A stretch of 64,000 bases of DNA from Allobosea sp. LC85 (GCF_000735605.1 NZ_JPKG01000057.1:80650-144649), one strand, 5' to 3'. Shown: positions 36,197 through 45,725, numbered from the stretch's first letter. Notes: generated from the letters alone by a model not told the origin. Translations and numbers: made by a program.

Positions 36197-37984
36197 TCAC
36201 GTCTCGGCGTCCTGATGAAGCTGGCCGCCACGCAGGAGCCGGCGCGCGATGTCCGCTGTCTGCAGGGCGGCGCGTTCGGTCGGCGCATGGGCGGCGAGGT
36301 AGCGGCCGACCGCGATCAGAATGCGCCGGCCCTCAGCGGTATCGCCCCACTCGGCGAACTGCCGAACGCCCGCCTCGAGCATCTGATAGGCGTGGAAGCC
36401 CGCATCCTCGCGTAACAGGGCGTGCGCCAAGGTCGCGATCAGCGCGTGGGGCGGGTAACCGCGCGTGAGATGGCGCGCAATCAAGCGCCCGACCGTATCG
36501 ACCTGCCGCTGCCGGTCGAAAGCATCGAGCAGGGCAGCGCTGATCTCGGCGGCATCGGTGGGCAGGTCATCCAGCGTGTCGCTGTCCTCGCCAGGCATGC
36601 GCGCAGGCGGCACGTTGAGATAGCGCGCAAGATAAAGCGCCATTGCCCCGTGAAGGATCCCCCGCACACCGTCGACAGGGCTGCGATGGTCCGCGGCCCC
36701 GGCGCCGATCCGCTTGAGCACCTGGTGGATGGCGTTGGCATAGGTGAAGACATGGTGAGCGGTCTCCCAGTCGGCGTGCTCATTGGCGCTGCCGAAACGC
36801 GCCACCCGCAGCGCCGCCGCGTAGGCCAGAGACCGGCCGAGATCAACAGGCGTTGCTCCTGCACGGACCGCTGTTTTGATCGCATCCATGATCGCGGCCG
36901 CATTGTCACCAAGGAGGTTTTCGGCCAGGGCCGTATGATTAGCCCAGCGGCCGGCGCTGCCGCCGGCGTCAAACAGGCGCGGCAACTCGGAGGCGGTCTC
37001 CGCGCACAATGCGACGAGATCCGCCGGCTGGCGCCACGCGGTCGCCTCCTCGGCGCCACGTGCCGCCACCATCTGGCCGACTACCGTCGGCAGTACGGCG
37101 GCTGCGTGCTCCCAGCCGATCAGGTCCAGGCATTCGAGGACCTTGTTGATGAAATCGAGCGAATGCCCGCCGTCGGCGTAGACGCGATCCGTGGCGGCCG
37201 CGACTAGCAGGTCGGCGAGCGCATTCGGCGCCACGCCTGCTGCGATGGCGGTGAGCACGGTGCGTTCGGCTGCCTCGCGGTGGCGCACGGCCGTCCAGCG
37301 CCGGAGCCAGCGCGTGAGCGTAGCGAGAGCAGGCCGGCTTGCGAGCGGAGCGCGCTCCCGGCGCGGCGCTTGCCCGTCGCAGTCCGCGGCGACGCGGCGT
37401 GCTCCGTGGAACAGGGCGAGGTAGACGTCCTCCTCGCCCAACACCGGCAAGATGTTGCCGACTGCAGTGAGGATCGTCAGACCTATGCCCCAGCCGTCGC
37501 GGTTGGCGGCGCCGAACAGCGCAACCTGCCGCCCGATGTCGCGCGGCGGCACGCCGGCCGCCAGTTCCCCCTGTACGGCCTTGGCGACGATGAGGCTGAG
37601 ATCGTGGGCGAGACCATCCTCGAGGCGGCTGCGCCAGTGTCCAGCGGGATCGGCATAGCCAAAACTCGGGCTCACCCAGATCTCTCCGTCCGCGCGCATC
37701 TCGACGGGACAGGTCGGCACATCGTCCGCCCACAAGTCGAAGGTGCAGCCGCTCGCCAGATCGAAACGAGCGTGGTGCCAATGGCAGGTCAGGACGCCGT
37801 CCTCGACGCTGCCGCGATCGAGCGGAAAGCCCATATGGGGGCAGCGATTGTCGAGTGCGAAGACGCGCCCGCCGTCGTGAACGACCAGGATCGGGCGATG
37901 GGGCCCGTGCACGACGAGCCGCCCCTTGGCCTTCAATTCCTGAAGACTGCCCGCGCGGACGAAATCCTTGTCTTGCGTATCCAT
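36197..37984 (-). CDS. Rieske [2Fe-2S] domain fused to a long helical domain
   Basis: 595 residues, cytoplasmic (no signal peptide). Residues 1-110 are a Rieske ferredoxin: RVFALDNRCPHMGFPLDRGS gives Cys48 and His50, and GVLTCHWHHARFDLASG gives Cys67 and His70, a complete cluster site. The remaining 480 residues are helical and rich in Ala, Leu and His (HSLDFINKVLECLDLIGWEH, NEHADWETAHHVFTYANAIH, GILHGAMALYLARYLNVPPA), with many His and Glu that could bind metal. I do not recognise the domain. A ring-hydroxylase alpha subunit is excluded by the lack of its mononuclear iron domain. Monocistronic; ends about 240 bases from the 35310-35954 gene. An unusual redox fusion of unknown substrate. Confidence 0.75.
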   Translation of the reverse strand: MDTQDKDFVRAGSLQELKAKGRLVVHGPHRPILVVHDGGRVFALDNRCPHMGFPLDRGSVEDGVLTCHWHHARFDLASGCTFDLWADDVPTCPVEMRADGEIWVSPSFGYADPAGHWRSRLEDGLAHDLSLIVAKAVQGELAAGVPPRDIGRQVALFGAANRDGWGIGLTILTAVGNILPVLGEEDVYLALFHGARRVAADCDGQAPRRERAPLASRPALATLTRWLRRWTAVRHREAAERTVLTAIAAGVAPNALADLLVAAATDRVYADGGHSLDFINKVLECLDLIGWEHAAAVLPTVVGQMVAARGAEEATAWRQPADLVALCAETASELPRLFDAGGSAGRWANHTALAENLLGDNAAAIMDAIKTAVRAGATPVDLGRSLAYAAALRVARFGSANEHADWETAHHVFTYANAIHQVLKRIGAGAADHRSPVDGVRGILHGAMALYLARYLNVPPARMPGEDSDTLDDLPTDAAEISAALLDAFDRQRQVDTVGRLIARHLTRGYPPHALIATLAHALLREDAGFHAYQMLEAGVRQFAEWGDTAEGRRILIAVGRYLAAHAPTERAALQTADIARRLLRGGQLHQDAET

Positions 37985-38160
37985 GGGCGACTCCGGCCCG
38001 TGATCATCCGCGGCGAGAAGCAGGCGTCCGCTGACGCTTCAATGCGGCTGCACAAGAATGTAGTGACGTTGCCGCCAACTTACCCGGCGGCGAGCTTGGT
38101 CTGGTGGTTGAATTCGCCTTGTTGGCGTGTGCACGCTCAAGATGGCCAGCCTGATCCGCC

Positions 38161-39714
38161 TCAGCGTGGCGGCGGCGGGAGCGTCAAGTTGACGTTGATC
38201 GTCTTCGTCTCGGTGAAGCTGTCGAGCATGCCTTCGAGCGACATCTCGCGCCCGATCCCGCTTTCCTTGATACCGCCGTAAGACTGGCCAAGCAACTGGC
38301 CACCGCCTTGGTTCACCTGGACCCAGCCCGCCTCAACCGCGTGCGCGGCGCGCAGCGCCTGGCCGATGTCGCGCGACCAGACGTAGGCGGCCAGCCCGTA
38401 GTGGCTCTCGTTCGCCATGCGGATCGCCTCGGCTTCGTCGCGCCAGGGGATCGCGACCAGGACCGGCCCGAAGATCTCCTCCCGGGCGAGCCGCCAGTCG
38501 TTCGACGCGTCGGCAAAGATCGTTGGGATCGCGAAGTACCCCGTCGCGAGCGGACCTTCGCGCGGCGGCAATCCACCGGTCACGCGGCGTGCGTCGGGCC
38601 GGCGGAGGCCTTCCTCGATGTAGCCGCAGACCTTCGTGAACTGGCGCTCGTTGATGATCGAGCCGATGTCGGTCGCCTCGTCGAGCGGGTCGCCGATCTT
38701 CAGAGCCTCCACTTTGGCGGCGAGCTTGTCGAGGAACGGCTCGAAGATGTCGGCGTGCAGGAACAGCCGCGATCCCGCCGTGCAGGACTGGCTCTGGCGC
38801 GTAAAGCGCATCGAAGCGATGATGCCCTCGACGACCCAGTCCTCGTCCGCATCGGGAAAGACGATGGACGGGCTCTTTCCGCCGAGCTCAAGCGAGACAG
38901 GGACCACCCGGTCGGCCGCTGCCCGCATGATCGCCTTGCCGACCGCGGTCGAGCCCGTGAAGCTCAGCTTGCGGATGCGGGGATGGGCGGTGAGCGGCCC
39001 GCCGCACTCCGCACCGTAGCCCGTAAGGACGTTGACCACCCCCGGCGGGAGGTGCGCCTGACAGATCTCCGCGATCATGAGCACGGCAAGCGGCGCATCC
39101 TCGGCGGCCTTGAGCACGAGGGTGTTACCTGCGCAGATCGCGGGGGCGATCTTGAGCGACGCGAGCTGGGCCGGGGCATTCCACGGCACGATCGCGCCGA
39201 CGATGCCGATCGGCTCGCGTCGCGTGTAGCTGAGCATCGATTCGCCGAGCGGGACGGTCGTGCCCTTCAACTCGCTCGCGAGGCCGCCGAAATAGCGGAA
39301 CACATCGGCGACCCACTTGGCCTCTCCGCGCGCCTGCGTGCGGAGAGCGTTGCCGGTCTCGCTGGCGATGAGCCGCGCCAGCTCCTCCTCGCGGGCTTCC
39401 AGAGCCACGGCGATGGCTAGGCACGCCCGCCCGCGGTCCCGCGCCGGAATCCGCGCCCAGGCCGGGCCTGCGGCGCCAGCCGCCGCGACCGCGAGATCGA
39501 CGTCCACGGCCCCACCGCGCGGCACCTCCCCGAACGGCTCCTTCCGGCCCGGGTTCTCGACTACGATCGCCTGGCCTGAGGCGGCGTCGCACCACTCTCC
39601 GCCGATCAGCATCTGCCGTCTGAGATAGGCCGATCCCGGTCCCTCCGAACCGTTTCCGCCGGTGCGCTCCGGGTGGCCGTCCAACGATAGGTCTTCGCGA
39701 TGAAGCGTGGTCAT
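38161..39714 (-). CDS. NAD(P)-dependent aldehyde dehydrogenase
   Basis: 517 residues, slightly longer than the 480-500 norm owing to an N-terminal extension. The motifs are GIVGAIVPWNAPAQLASLKI, FTGSTAVGKAIMRAA (cofactor loop), VSLELGGKSPSIVFPDAD with the general-base Glu, and FTRQSQSCTAGSRLFLHADI with the catalytic Cys. It oxidises an aldehyde to the acid in the cytoplasm; the exact aldehyde is unclear. Next upstream is the LysR gene on the same strand at about 170 bases, which reads away from the NTF2-like gene; control of the dehydrogenase by that LysR is possible but not shown. Confidence 0.92.
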   Translation of the reverse strand: MTTLHREDLSLDGHPERTGGNGSEGPGSAYLRRQMLIGGEWCDAASGQAIVVENPGRKEPFGEVPRGGAVDVDLAVAAAGAAGPAWARIPARDRGRACLAIAVALEAREEELARLIASETGNALRTQARGEAKWVADVFRYFGGLASELKGTTVPLGESMLSYTRREPIGIVGAIVPWNAPAQLASLKIAPAICAGNTLVLKAAEDAPLAVLMIAEICQAHLPPGVVNVLTGYGAECGGPLTAHPRIRKLSFTGSTAVGKAIMRAAADRVVPVSLELGGKSPSIVFPDADEDWVVEGIIASMRFTRQSQSCTAGSRLFLHADIFEPFLDKLAAKVEALKIGDPLDEATDIGSIINERQFTKVCGYIEEGLRRPDARRVTGGLPPREGPLATGYFAIPTIFADASNDWRLAREEIFGPVLVAIPWRDEAEAIRMANESHYGLAAYVWSRDIGQALRAAHAVEAGWVQVNQGGGQLLGQSYGGIKESGIGREMSLEGMLDSFTETKTINVNLTLPPPPR

Positions 39715-39886
39715 CGGAACAGTCTCCTACGTTCTCAATCAGACGGCGAGGAGGCCAGCTCGCCCTCGATCATACGCCCCTTCCAGAGCCGAAGGAATGT
39801 GAGCACATCATGCTTGGGTCGGAGGTTAGTCCCGGCGAGGTTTCGAAAAACTCTTGTTGATGCGCTTGGCGACGGTGCGCCCGGCG

Positions 39887-40867
39887 TTACTGGTGTGGAC
39901 GTATACCTCGAGGAACAGCCGCGCCGATCGCCGCCGCCGTCTCGACGCCGTTACGCGCGCGCGGGCCGCCGCGGATGGTGTCGATCACGGCGCGGAGCGG
40001 CGGCGCCATCTGCCGCTGGGCCGGATAGCAGAGGTAGTAGCCGGGGAAGGGAGCGGACCAGGTCTCGAGCAGCGTGACGAGGCGGCCCTCAGCGATGTGG
40101 GGCGCGATCAGCTGTTGGCTGGCGAAGGCGACGCCGACCCCGTCGACCGCCGCCTGCACCCCGAAGTCCTTCATGTTGGAGATCAGGGGGCCGTCGAGGG
40201 CGACCTCGAACCACTTGCCGTTTTCCATGAACTCCCATTTGTACGGCGTCTTCTGCCCCGGCCATCGCCAGCCGATGCAGCGATGGGCGAGAAGGTCGCG
40301 CGGATGGGCCGGCGTCCCGTGCCGGGCGAGATAGTCGGGCGAGGCGACCGCGGTCTGGCGTAGGTCCGGGCCGAGCTTCACCGCAATGAGGTCCTTGTCG
40401 ATCACCTCCCCGAGGCGGATGGCGACGTCATAGCCCTCGGCCACGATGTTCACGACGGCGTCGTCGAGGGTGACGTCGAGCACGACCTGCGGATACGCGT
40501 CGCTGAAGTGACGGAGGATCGGCGTCAGGTAGAGGTCCGCCGCCGCCCGGAAGCAGTGCACCCGCACGGTCCCGGCGGGATGGGCGCGGCGCTCGCGGGT
40601 CTCGCCCAGCGCCTCCGCCAGCTCCTCGACGGCAGGCTGTACCCGTTCGAACAGCTTGGCCCCCGCCTCGGTCAGCGAGACGCTGCGGGTGGTGCGGTTG
40701 AACAAGCTGACCCCGACCCGCTCCTCGAGCGCTCGGACCATCTGGCTGAGCGCCGAGGATGACACACCGAGGTTCTCGGCCGCCCGGCTGAAGTTCAGCG
40801 AACCGGCGACGGCCACGAAGGCGCGGAGCTGGTTGAAGTCCCCGGCAGACAGAAGGGAAGGGTTCAT
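39887..40867 (-). CDS. LysR family transcriptional regulator
   Basis: 326 residues. N-terminal HTH: FNQLRAFVAVAGSLNFSRAA, NLGVSSSALSQMVRALEERV, FNRTTRSVSLTEAGAKLF. The C-terminal substrate domain begins near residue 90 (HPAGTVRVHCFRAAADLYLT), and the body resembles the LysR group in which PQVVLDVTLDDAVVNIVAEG and VAIRLGEVIDKDLIAVKLGP occur (GstR/YafC-like). It is divergent from the small NTF2-like gene at 40979 with 111 bases between the starts, the classical arrangement for a LysR regulator and its target. Confidence 0.92.
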   Translation of the reverse strand: MNPSLLSAGDFNQLRAFVAVAGSLNFSRAAENLGVSSSALSQMVRALEERVGVSLFNRTTRSVSLTEAGAKLFERVQPAVEELAEALGETRERRAHPAGTVRVHCFRAAADLYLTPILRHFSDAYPQVVLDVTLDDAVVNIVAEGYDVAIRLGEVIDKDLIAVKLGPDLRQTAVASPDYLARHGTPAHPRDLLAHRCIGWRWPGQKTPYKWEFMENGKWFEVALDGPLISNMKDFGVQAAVDGVGVAFASQQLIAPHIAEGRLVTLLETWSAPFPGYYLCYPAQRQMAPPLRAVIDTIRGGPRARNGVETAAAIGAAVPRGIRPHQ

Positions 40868-40978
40868 GATCGCCTTCGATTGCTTAGCTCAGCTTACAAG
40901 GTTGATTAGCGCGCGCAGATTAAACATTGCCGCCCCATCCTTATACTCTGCTGGACGCTAGATTTGAAAGGAATCACC

Positions 40979-41374
40979 ATGACACCGCAGGACACGCCCT
41001 CGACGGGAAACATAGATGGATTGGTCGCCTTAGCGAAGATCTACTTCGACGCCGCCTACGCGATGGACGCTGACAAGTTCGCGACCATCTTCGACCCCGC
41101 CGCCTTGGTCACCCGGCGCGGCGATGGCAACAGCGTGGTGGTTACCCCTGTCACCGCCTGGCTCGATGTGGTCCGGAGTCTAACCTCGCCGCAGGACGCC
41201 GGCGGCGTGCGCGCCGACCAGATCCTCTCCATCGCCATTACCCGTGACATGGCGCTGCTCAAGCTCCGCCTGCGGATCCCACCCCGCGAGGTGACCGACC
41301 TGCTGTCGTGCTTTTACCTCAACGGGCGCTGGCAGATCGTCCAGAAGGTGTTCGCCGCCGAGACCCTGGCCTGA
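40979..41374 (+). CDS. NTF2-like / lumazine-binding-type small protein
   Basis: 131 residues from ATG 40979, preceded by AAAGGAA. NTF2-like cone fold of the Lumazine_bd_2/SnoaL type: LVALAKIYFDAAYAMDADKF, FDPAALVTRRGDGNSVVVTP, LLSCFYLNGRWQIVQKVFAA. Such proteins are small hydrolases, isomerases or ligand binders; the active-site residues are too variable to assign. It is divergent from the LysR gene and is the likely target of that regulator. Monocistronic, followed by a family B repeat. Confidence 0.8.
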   Translation: MTPQDTPSTGNIDGLVALAKIYFDAAYAMDADKFATIFDPAALVTRRGDGNSVVVTPVTAWLDVVRSLTSPQDAGGVRADQILSIAITRDMALLKLRLRIPPREVTDLLSCFYLNGRWQIVQKVFAAETLA

Positions 41375-41418
41375 AAGCTCTGCCATCGATCCCCGTCTCG
41401 CCAAGCCGGAAACGAGTG

Positions 41419-41524
41419 CTAGAGCATTTTCGAGCGAAGTGGACATCGGTTCGCGTGAAGAAAATGCGATAAAACAAAGAGCTAGAGCATTTTCGCGATT
41501 CGGAGAAGCACGGAAATGCTCTAG
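41419..41524. repeat. family B (RIME-like) intergenic repeat, copy 1
   Basis: Starts ctagagcattttcgagcgaa and ends with acggaaatgctctag; the outer ends and the internal block gagctagagcattttcgcga are inverted relative to each other, so it can fold into nested hairpins. A near-identical copy is at 58362-58467. The element resembles the RIME class of mosaic repeats known from Rhizobiales. It lies in the 450-base space between the NTF2-like gene and the autotransporter gene. Confidence 0.9.
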
Positions 41525-41577
41525 GTCCGCCGCTCAGTTGCAGCGACTTAAGGCGATGGATGGGAATGTCAGCTCAC

Positions 41578-41623
41578 CACACCCATCTCCGACATTGCCG
41601 CAGCCTGTCAGTCCGGCGCATCC
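41578..41623. repeat. family D short repeat, copy 1
   Basis: Matches 46937-46980 over about 45 bases (ctccgacattgccgcagcct here; one mismatch in that block in the other copy). It lies between the family B repeat and the autotransporter start. A short diverged relative (catctcggacgttcgcgg) is at about 45149-45168. Possibly residue of one degenerate element. Confidence 0.6.
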
Positions 41624-41824
41624 AGCCCGAGAGGGCCCGCGACGCAGCGCGCCAACGTCTCGACGGAGACCGAACCCGGTTCGCCATCAGGGTTCGTCCG
41701 CGCGCTCGTTGCTGAAGCGCAACAGGGTGCGACAAAGCCGCAAGGTCAAAAACTCGGAGCGCTGCGTTCGGATCATGCCGCGCTAGACTGCGGAGACTGC
41801 GTCGCGGGTTAACGGCGGCGGCCT

Positions 41825-44800
41825 ATGCCTACCCCTGAGGACCCGATGCTCTCCTGTCTGCAGCGCGCCCTGCGCGATACGACATCCCTCGTTGCCCCCT
41901 CCGCGCTCTCCAGGACGACTGCATTGGCGACCGGCATGATTGCCGGGGCGCTGCTGTTCCCGTCGGGTCAGGTGCAGGCACAGCAGATCTGGAATGGCGC
42001 GGGATCGGACTTCAATACCGGCGTGAACTGGACGCCAGGCACGGTGCCGGGCGTGGGCAACGTGGCCGTCTTTGCCGGATCGACCGCAAACAACAACCTC
42101 GGCACGTCCCTGAACACGTCGCTCGGCGGGATCACCTATAGCGCTGGAGCCAGCCCATACACGATCACACTGGGCGACAATCTCCAGTTATTCGGAAACG
42201 TTGCCAACAATTCAAGCGCCACTCAGGTGATAGACGTCGGTGGCAAGGCGATATTCTTCTATGCAGCGGCTAATTCCGGAACCAATGTAACTTATAATCT
42301 TGCGGCTGGTGGAGAGATCCAGTTCAGGGGGAGTTCGGTCGGCGGGCTGTCGCGCTTCACTCTCGGGGCCCTCTCGCGGATCGGGATCTTCGAGACGGCA
42401 AACGCGGTGGCCTTGGGTTCGCTCAGCGGTTCGGGACTGATCGAAAACGTCGCCCCGGGTGCCACGACGCTCGCCATCGGCGGGCTGAACGAAACCTCGA
42501 CCTTCTCCGGTCAGATTTCTTCGGGCGGCGGCGGGGGGGCGCTCGGCATCGAGAAGGTCGGCAGCGGCACGCTGATCCTGACCGGAACGAATACCTATAC
42601 CGGCGGCACGACCATCAGCGCGGGAACGCTGCAGATTGGCAATGGCGGCATCTCGGGTTCGATCGCCGGCAACGTCACGAACAATGCGTCCCTGGTCTTC
42701 AACCGGGTCGACAATCTCACCTTCAGCGGCGTGATCAGCGGCTCGGGAACGCTGACCAAGATGGGTGCAGGCACCTTGGCCCTGTCCGTCGGCAACACCT
42801 ATTCCGGCGGAACGAGCTTGACCGGTGGGACACTGGCGATCGCGTCGGGGACCTCGCTCGGATCCGGCCCGCTGCAGATGTCGGCCGCGACGACGTTTCG
42901 CACCCTCGGCAATCTCACCGTGAACAATCCCGTGTCGCTCGCGGGCGGCACCGCGACCATCGATACAGACGCGTTCGATCTCGGTCTGGGCGGCGTCATC
43001 AGCGGCATAGGCACCCTGACCAAGACGGGCACCGGTACGCTGACTCTCTCGGGCGTCAATACTTATTCCGGCGCGACCTGGATCCAGGACGGCACGCTGC
43101 GGATGGGTGGGGCCGGTGTCCTTTCGAACCAGACGGCGGTGCAGATTTCGGCAGGGGCGACCTTCGACCTCAACGGCTTGACCCAATCCGTCGGCTCGCT
43201 GTCGGGAACCGGCGACGTGCTGCTGAGCGGCGCGACATTGCGGGCGGGAAACAGCAACACCGACACGACCTTCTCCGGCACCATCTCGGGCGCGGGCTCG
43301 CTGCTCAAGGACGGCACCGGTACGCTGACGCTGAACGGCGCCAACTCTCATACCGGGGTGACCCAGGTGCTCGGCGGCAGGCTCGTCGTCGACGGTTCGG
43401 TCGCCAGCCCGGTGATCGTGATGCCTGGCGCCACGCTCGCCGGCTCCGGCTCGGTCGGCATAACCACGGTCGACGGCACGCTCTCGCCCGGCAATTCGCC
43501 GGGCACGTTGACCATCAACGGCAACCTCGTGATGGGGGTCGCATCGACCTATGTGGCCGAGGTGCAGGGCGCGGCGGCGGACCGGGTCAACGTCACCGGC
43601 ACGGCAAGCCTCGCCGGCACGCTGAGATTGGTGCCGCTGGGCGGCGCCTATACGTTCAACAGCGCCTACACGCTGCTCTCGGCAACGGGCGGGCTCGGCG
43701 GCACGAGCTTCAGCCCGGTCGACACCGCCGGTCCCTTCGGCGATGGCGTCACCACCAGCATCGCCTACACCGCGACCGACGTACTGCTGACGCTGACGCC
43801 GAAGCCACTGGTCCCGATCGTCGATCCAGCTGCGCCGGCGCCGGCGAGGCCACGCCTTGGTGTTGGTCGCCCGGCCAATGCCTATGCCGTCGCCGCGGCT
43901 ATCGACGGCGCGGTGGCGAATGGCGGCGATCCGTCTGCGCTGTTCGGCGTCTACAACCTGCCGGCTGCGGCCATCCCGGCTGCGGTCAACAGCCTGTCGG
44001 GCGAGGTCCATACGGCCGCACCCGCCATGGCCAACACCGCCGCCGACCGCTTCCTCGGCACTCTGCTCGACGGTGCGGGCGCGGGCCGGCTCTCCGGCGC
44101 AGCCGGAGGCCCCGGCGGCACAGCAGGCTTCACCGCCGACTTGCCCTCGAAACAGGACTTGCCCTCGAAACAGAACCTGCCCTCGAAACAGGACGGCCCG
44201 GGCCGCAGCACCTTCGATCCCGCCCGCTTCTCGCTCTGGGGGGCGACATTCGGGTCGACCGGACGCAGCGACGGCGACCGGATCGTCGGCTCCGCCAACC
44301 GCAACCTCTCCGACGGCCATGCCGCGGTCGGTGCCGACATCCGGCTGGGCAGCAATACGGTGGTGGGCGCCGCGGTCGCGGGCGGTCAGTCGCGCGCCTC
44401 GCTTTCCGGCGGGCTCGGCAAGGCCGAAGCGGACGTCTTCCAGGCCGGTATCTACGGCCGTACCACGCTCGGCAGCGTCAACCTCGCGGCGGCACTGGGC
44501 TATGCCAGGCTCGAGACCGATACGACACGCGCCATTTCCGCGCTCGGCCTCACCGGCGTCACAGCCTCCTATGCGACGCAGGCCTGGAGCGGGCGGATCG
44601 AAGCCAGCCTCCCGGTCATCGCCTGGAGCGGCATCACGCTCTCGCCGCTGGCCGCCTTCCAGGCGGTGCGGGCGAGCAGCCCGGCCGCGGTCGAGCGCGA
44701 CGTGATGGGGGCCACCGCGGGCATGCTGACGCTGGCGAAGCGCACCGACATGACGAGCCGCAGCGAGCTCGGCCTGCGGCTTGACGCCAGCTTGCTGGCG

Positions 44801-45067
44801 GGCGCCATGCCGGTCACCGGCTTCGTGCGCGCCGCCTGGGCGCATTACTACCAGCGCGATGCCGATCTCACGGCCTCGCTCAACGGCCTGCCCGGCGCAC
44901 TCTTCGGGGTGACCGGCGCGCGGCCCGACCGCAATGCGGCACTGCTGGCGGCTGGTGCCGATGTCAAGCTCAGCCAGAGCGGCAGCCTCGGCATGCGCGT
45001 CGATTCCGAGCTCTCGGACAACACACGCCGCCTCGGCGGAACCGCTCAGCTCAGGGTCAGCTTCTGA
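41825..45067 (+). CDS. autotransporter (type Va secretion) with PATR beta-helix passenger
   Basis: 1080 residues. An extended N-terminal region leads into a signal peptide (ALATGMIAGALLFPSGQVQA, cleavage near QAQQ). The passenger (to about residue 650) has repeated autotransporter-associated strands such as GSGTLTKTGTGTLTLSGVNT-YSG and GTLILTGTNTYTGGTTISAG, so a long right-handed beta-helix. Residues 670-790 link to a C-terminal beta-barrel of about 280 residues (FSLWGATFGSTGRSDGDRIV to GGTAQLRVSF) ending in the expected Phe. The linker includes a three-fold LPSKQD/N repeat. A secreted or surface-displayed adhesin or enzyme; no catalytic motif is visible. ATG 41846 (MLSCLQ) is an alternative start. 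Confidence 0.93.
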   Translation: MPTPEDPMLSCLQRALRDTTSLVAPSALSRTTALATGMIAGALLFPSGQVQAQQIWNGAGSDFNTGVNWTPGTVPGVGNVAVFAGSTANNNLGTSLNTSLGGITYSAGASPYTITLGDNLQLFGNVANNSSATQVIDVGGKAIFFYAAANSGTNVTYNLAAGGEIQFRGSSVGGLSRFTLGALSRIGIFETANAVALGSLSGSGLIENVAPGATTLAIGGLNETSTFSGQISSGGGGGALGIEKVGSGTLILTGTNTYTGGTTISAGTLQIGNGGISGSIAGNVTNNASLVFNRVDNLTFSGVISGSGTLTKMGAGTLALSVGNTYSGGTSLTGGTLAIASGTSLGSGPLQMSAATTFRTLGNLTVNNPVSLAGGTATIDTDAFDLGLGGVISGIGTLTKTGTGTLTLSGVNTYSGATWIQDGTLRMGGAGVLSNQTAVQISAGATFDLNGLTQSVGSLSGTGDVLLSGATLRAGNSNTDTTFSGTISGAGSLLKDGTGTLTLNGANSHTGVTQVLGGRLVVDGSVASPVIVMPGATLAGSGSVGITTVDGTLSPGNSPGTLTINGNLVMGVASTYVAEVQGAAADRVNVTGTASLAGTLRLVPLGGAYTFNSAYTLLSATGGLGGTSFSPVDTAGPFGDGVTTSIAYTATDVLLTLTPKPLVPIVDPAAPAPARPRLGVGRPANAYAVAAAIDGAVANGGDPSALFGVYNLPAAAIPAAVNSLSGEVHTAAPAMANTAADRFLGTLLDGAGAGRLSGAAGGPGGTAGFTADLPSKQDLPSKQNLPSKQDGPGRSTFDPARFSLWGATFGSTGRSDGDRIVGSANRNLSDGHAAVGADIRLGSNTVVGAAVAGGQSRASLSGGLGKAEADVFQAGIYGRTTLGSVNLAAALGYARLETDTTRAISALGLTGVTASYATQAWSGRIEASLPVIAWSGITLSPLAAFQAVRASSPAAVERDVMGATAGMLTLAKRTDMTSRSELGLRLDASLLAGAMPVTGFVRAAWAHYYQRDADLTASLNGLPGALFGVTGARPDRNAALLAAGADVKLSQSGSLGMRVDSELSDNTRRLGGTAQLRVSF
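44141..44194 (+). repeat. 18-bp tandem triplication inside the autotransporter linker
   Basis: Units 44141-44158, 44159-44176 and 44177-44194, of the form ttgccctcgaaacaggac with two base changes, encode LPSKQD, LPSKQN, LPSKQD between passenger and barrel. The frame is kept for any unit number, so slippage would change linker length without breaking the protein. Confidence 0.9.
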
Positions 45068-45245
45068 GGTTGCACTGGAGAGCGCCCGAGAGCGAGCCTC
45101 TTCCTGTCCGGATCATCGCGTCCGATCCTCGCAAGGTCGGTTTCCGACCCATCTCGGACGTTCGCGGTTGGACCGCAAAGTCCTGAAAGCGGTCGATTAT
45201 GGGCACTATGGCGCGGCGACCGCCAACCCTCCAGATGATCAGCGT

Positions 45246-45725
45246 TCAACCATCCAGCCACGTGGCGAGACCGTCCAGCGTCTGCAGCCCATACTCCACC
45301 GCGCCGAAACCGACGACCACCTGGCGACGTTCGCGGCTTGGGTGAAGCTGGCGCATGGTCAGCACGGTCTTGCCGTCGGACTGCTCATCGAAGGTAATCG
45401 TCATGTAGAAGCGCTCCGGGTCGTTGGGGTCCGGGGTACCATAGTCCACCACGATCAGCTCGTTCGGCACGACCTTCAAGAAGCGCATGAGATTGGGGAA
45501 GCGCTGCTTTTGGCCTTCGAATACGCCCACCATGTCGAACCGCCATTCCCCGCCCTCGCGGATATCGGCCTCCTGGTTCTCGATGCTGAGGCCAGCCGGG
45601 CCATACCATTGCGCCAGCGCTTCCGGGTCCATCCAGGCGGCGAAGACCTTATGCCGCGGGTGCTTCAGCACCTTGACCAGCACGATCTCACGGTCGAGCG
45701 ACCAGGTTTCAAACAGCTTTTCCAT
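45246..45725 (-). CDS. SRPBCC / AHSA1-type domain protein
   Basis: 159 residues with an activator-of-Hsp90-homologue-like fold: EIVLVKVLKHPRHKVFAAWM, DPEALAQWYGPAGLSIENQE, RFYMTITFDEQSDGKTVLTM and a helical end YGLQTLDGLATWL. These helix-grip proteins bind hydrophobic ligands; the bacterial function is unknown. Its start overlaps the end of the ArsR gene by 17 bases, so the two are translated together, and ArsR-SRPBCC pairs recur widely, with the SRPBCC protein or its ligand suspected to act on the repressor. Confidence 0.9.
   Translation of the reverse strand: MEKLFETWSLDREIVLVKVLKHPRHKVFAAWMDPEALAQWYGPAGLSIENQEADIREGGEWRFDMVGVFEGQKQRFPNLMRFLKVVPNELIVVDYGTPDPNDPERFYMTITFDEQSDGKTVLTMRQLHPSRERRQVVVGFGAVEYGLQTLDGLATWLDG

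Noticed and set aside
42212..44845. 877-codon open frame antisense to the autotransporter gene
   Set aside because: High GC and codon bias of the real gene leave the opposite frame open; the product is Arg/Gly/Ala-rich with no domain, while the forward frame has signal peptide, PATR repeats and barrel.
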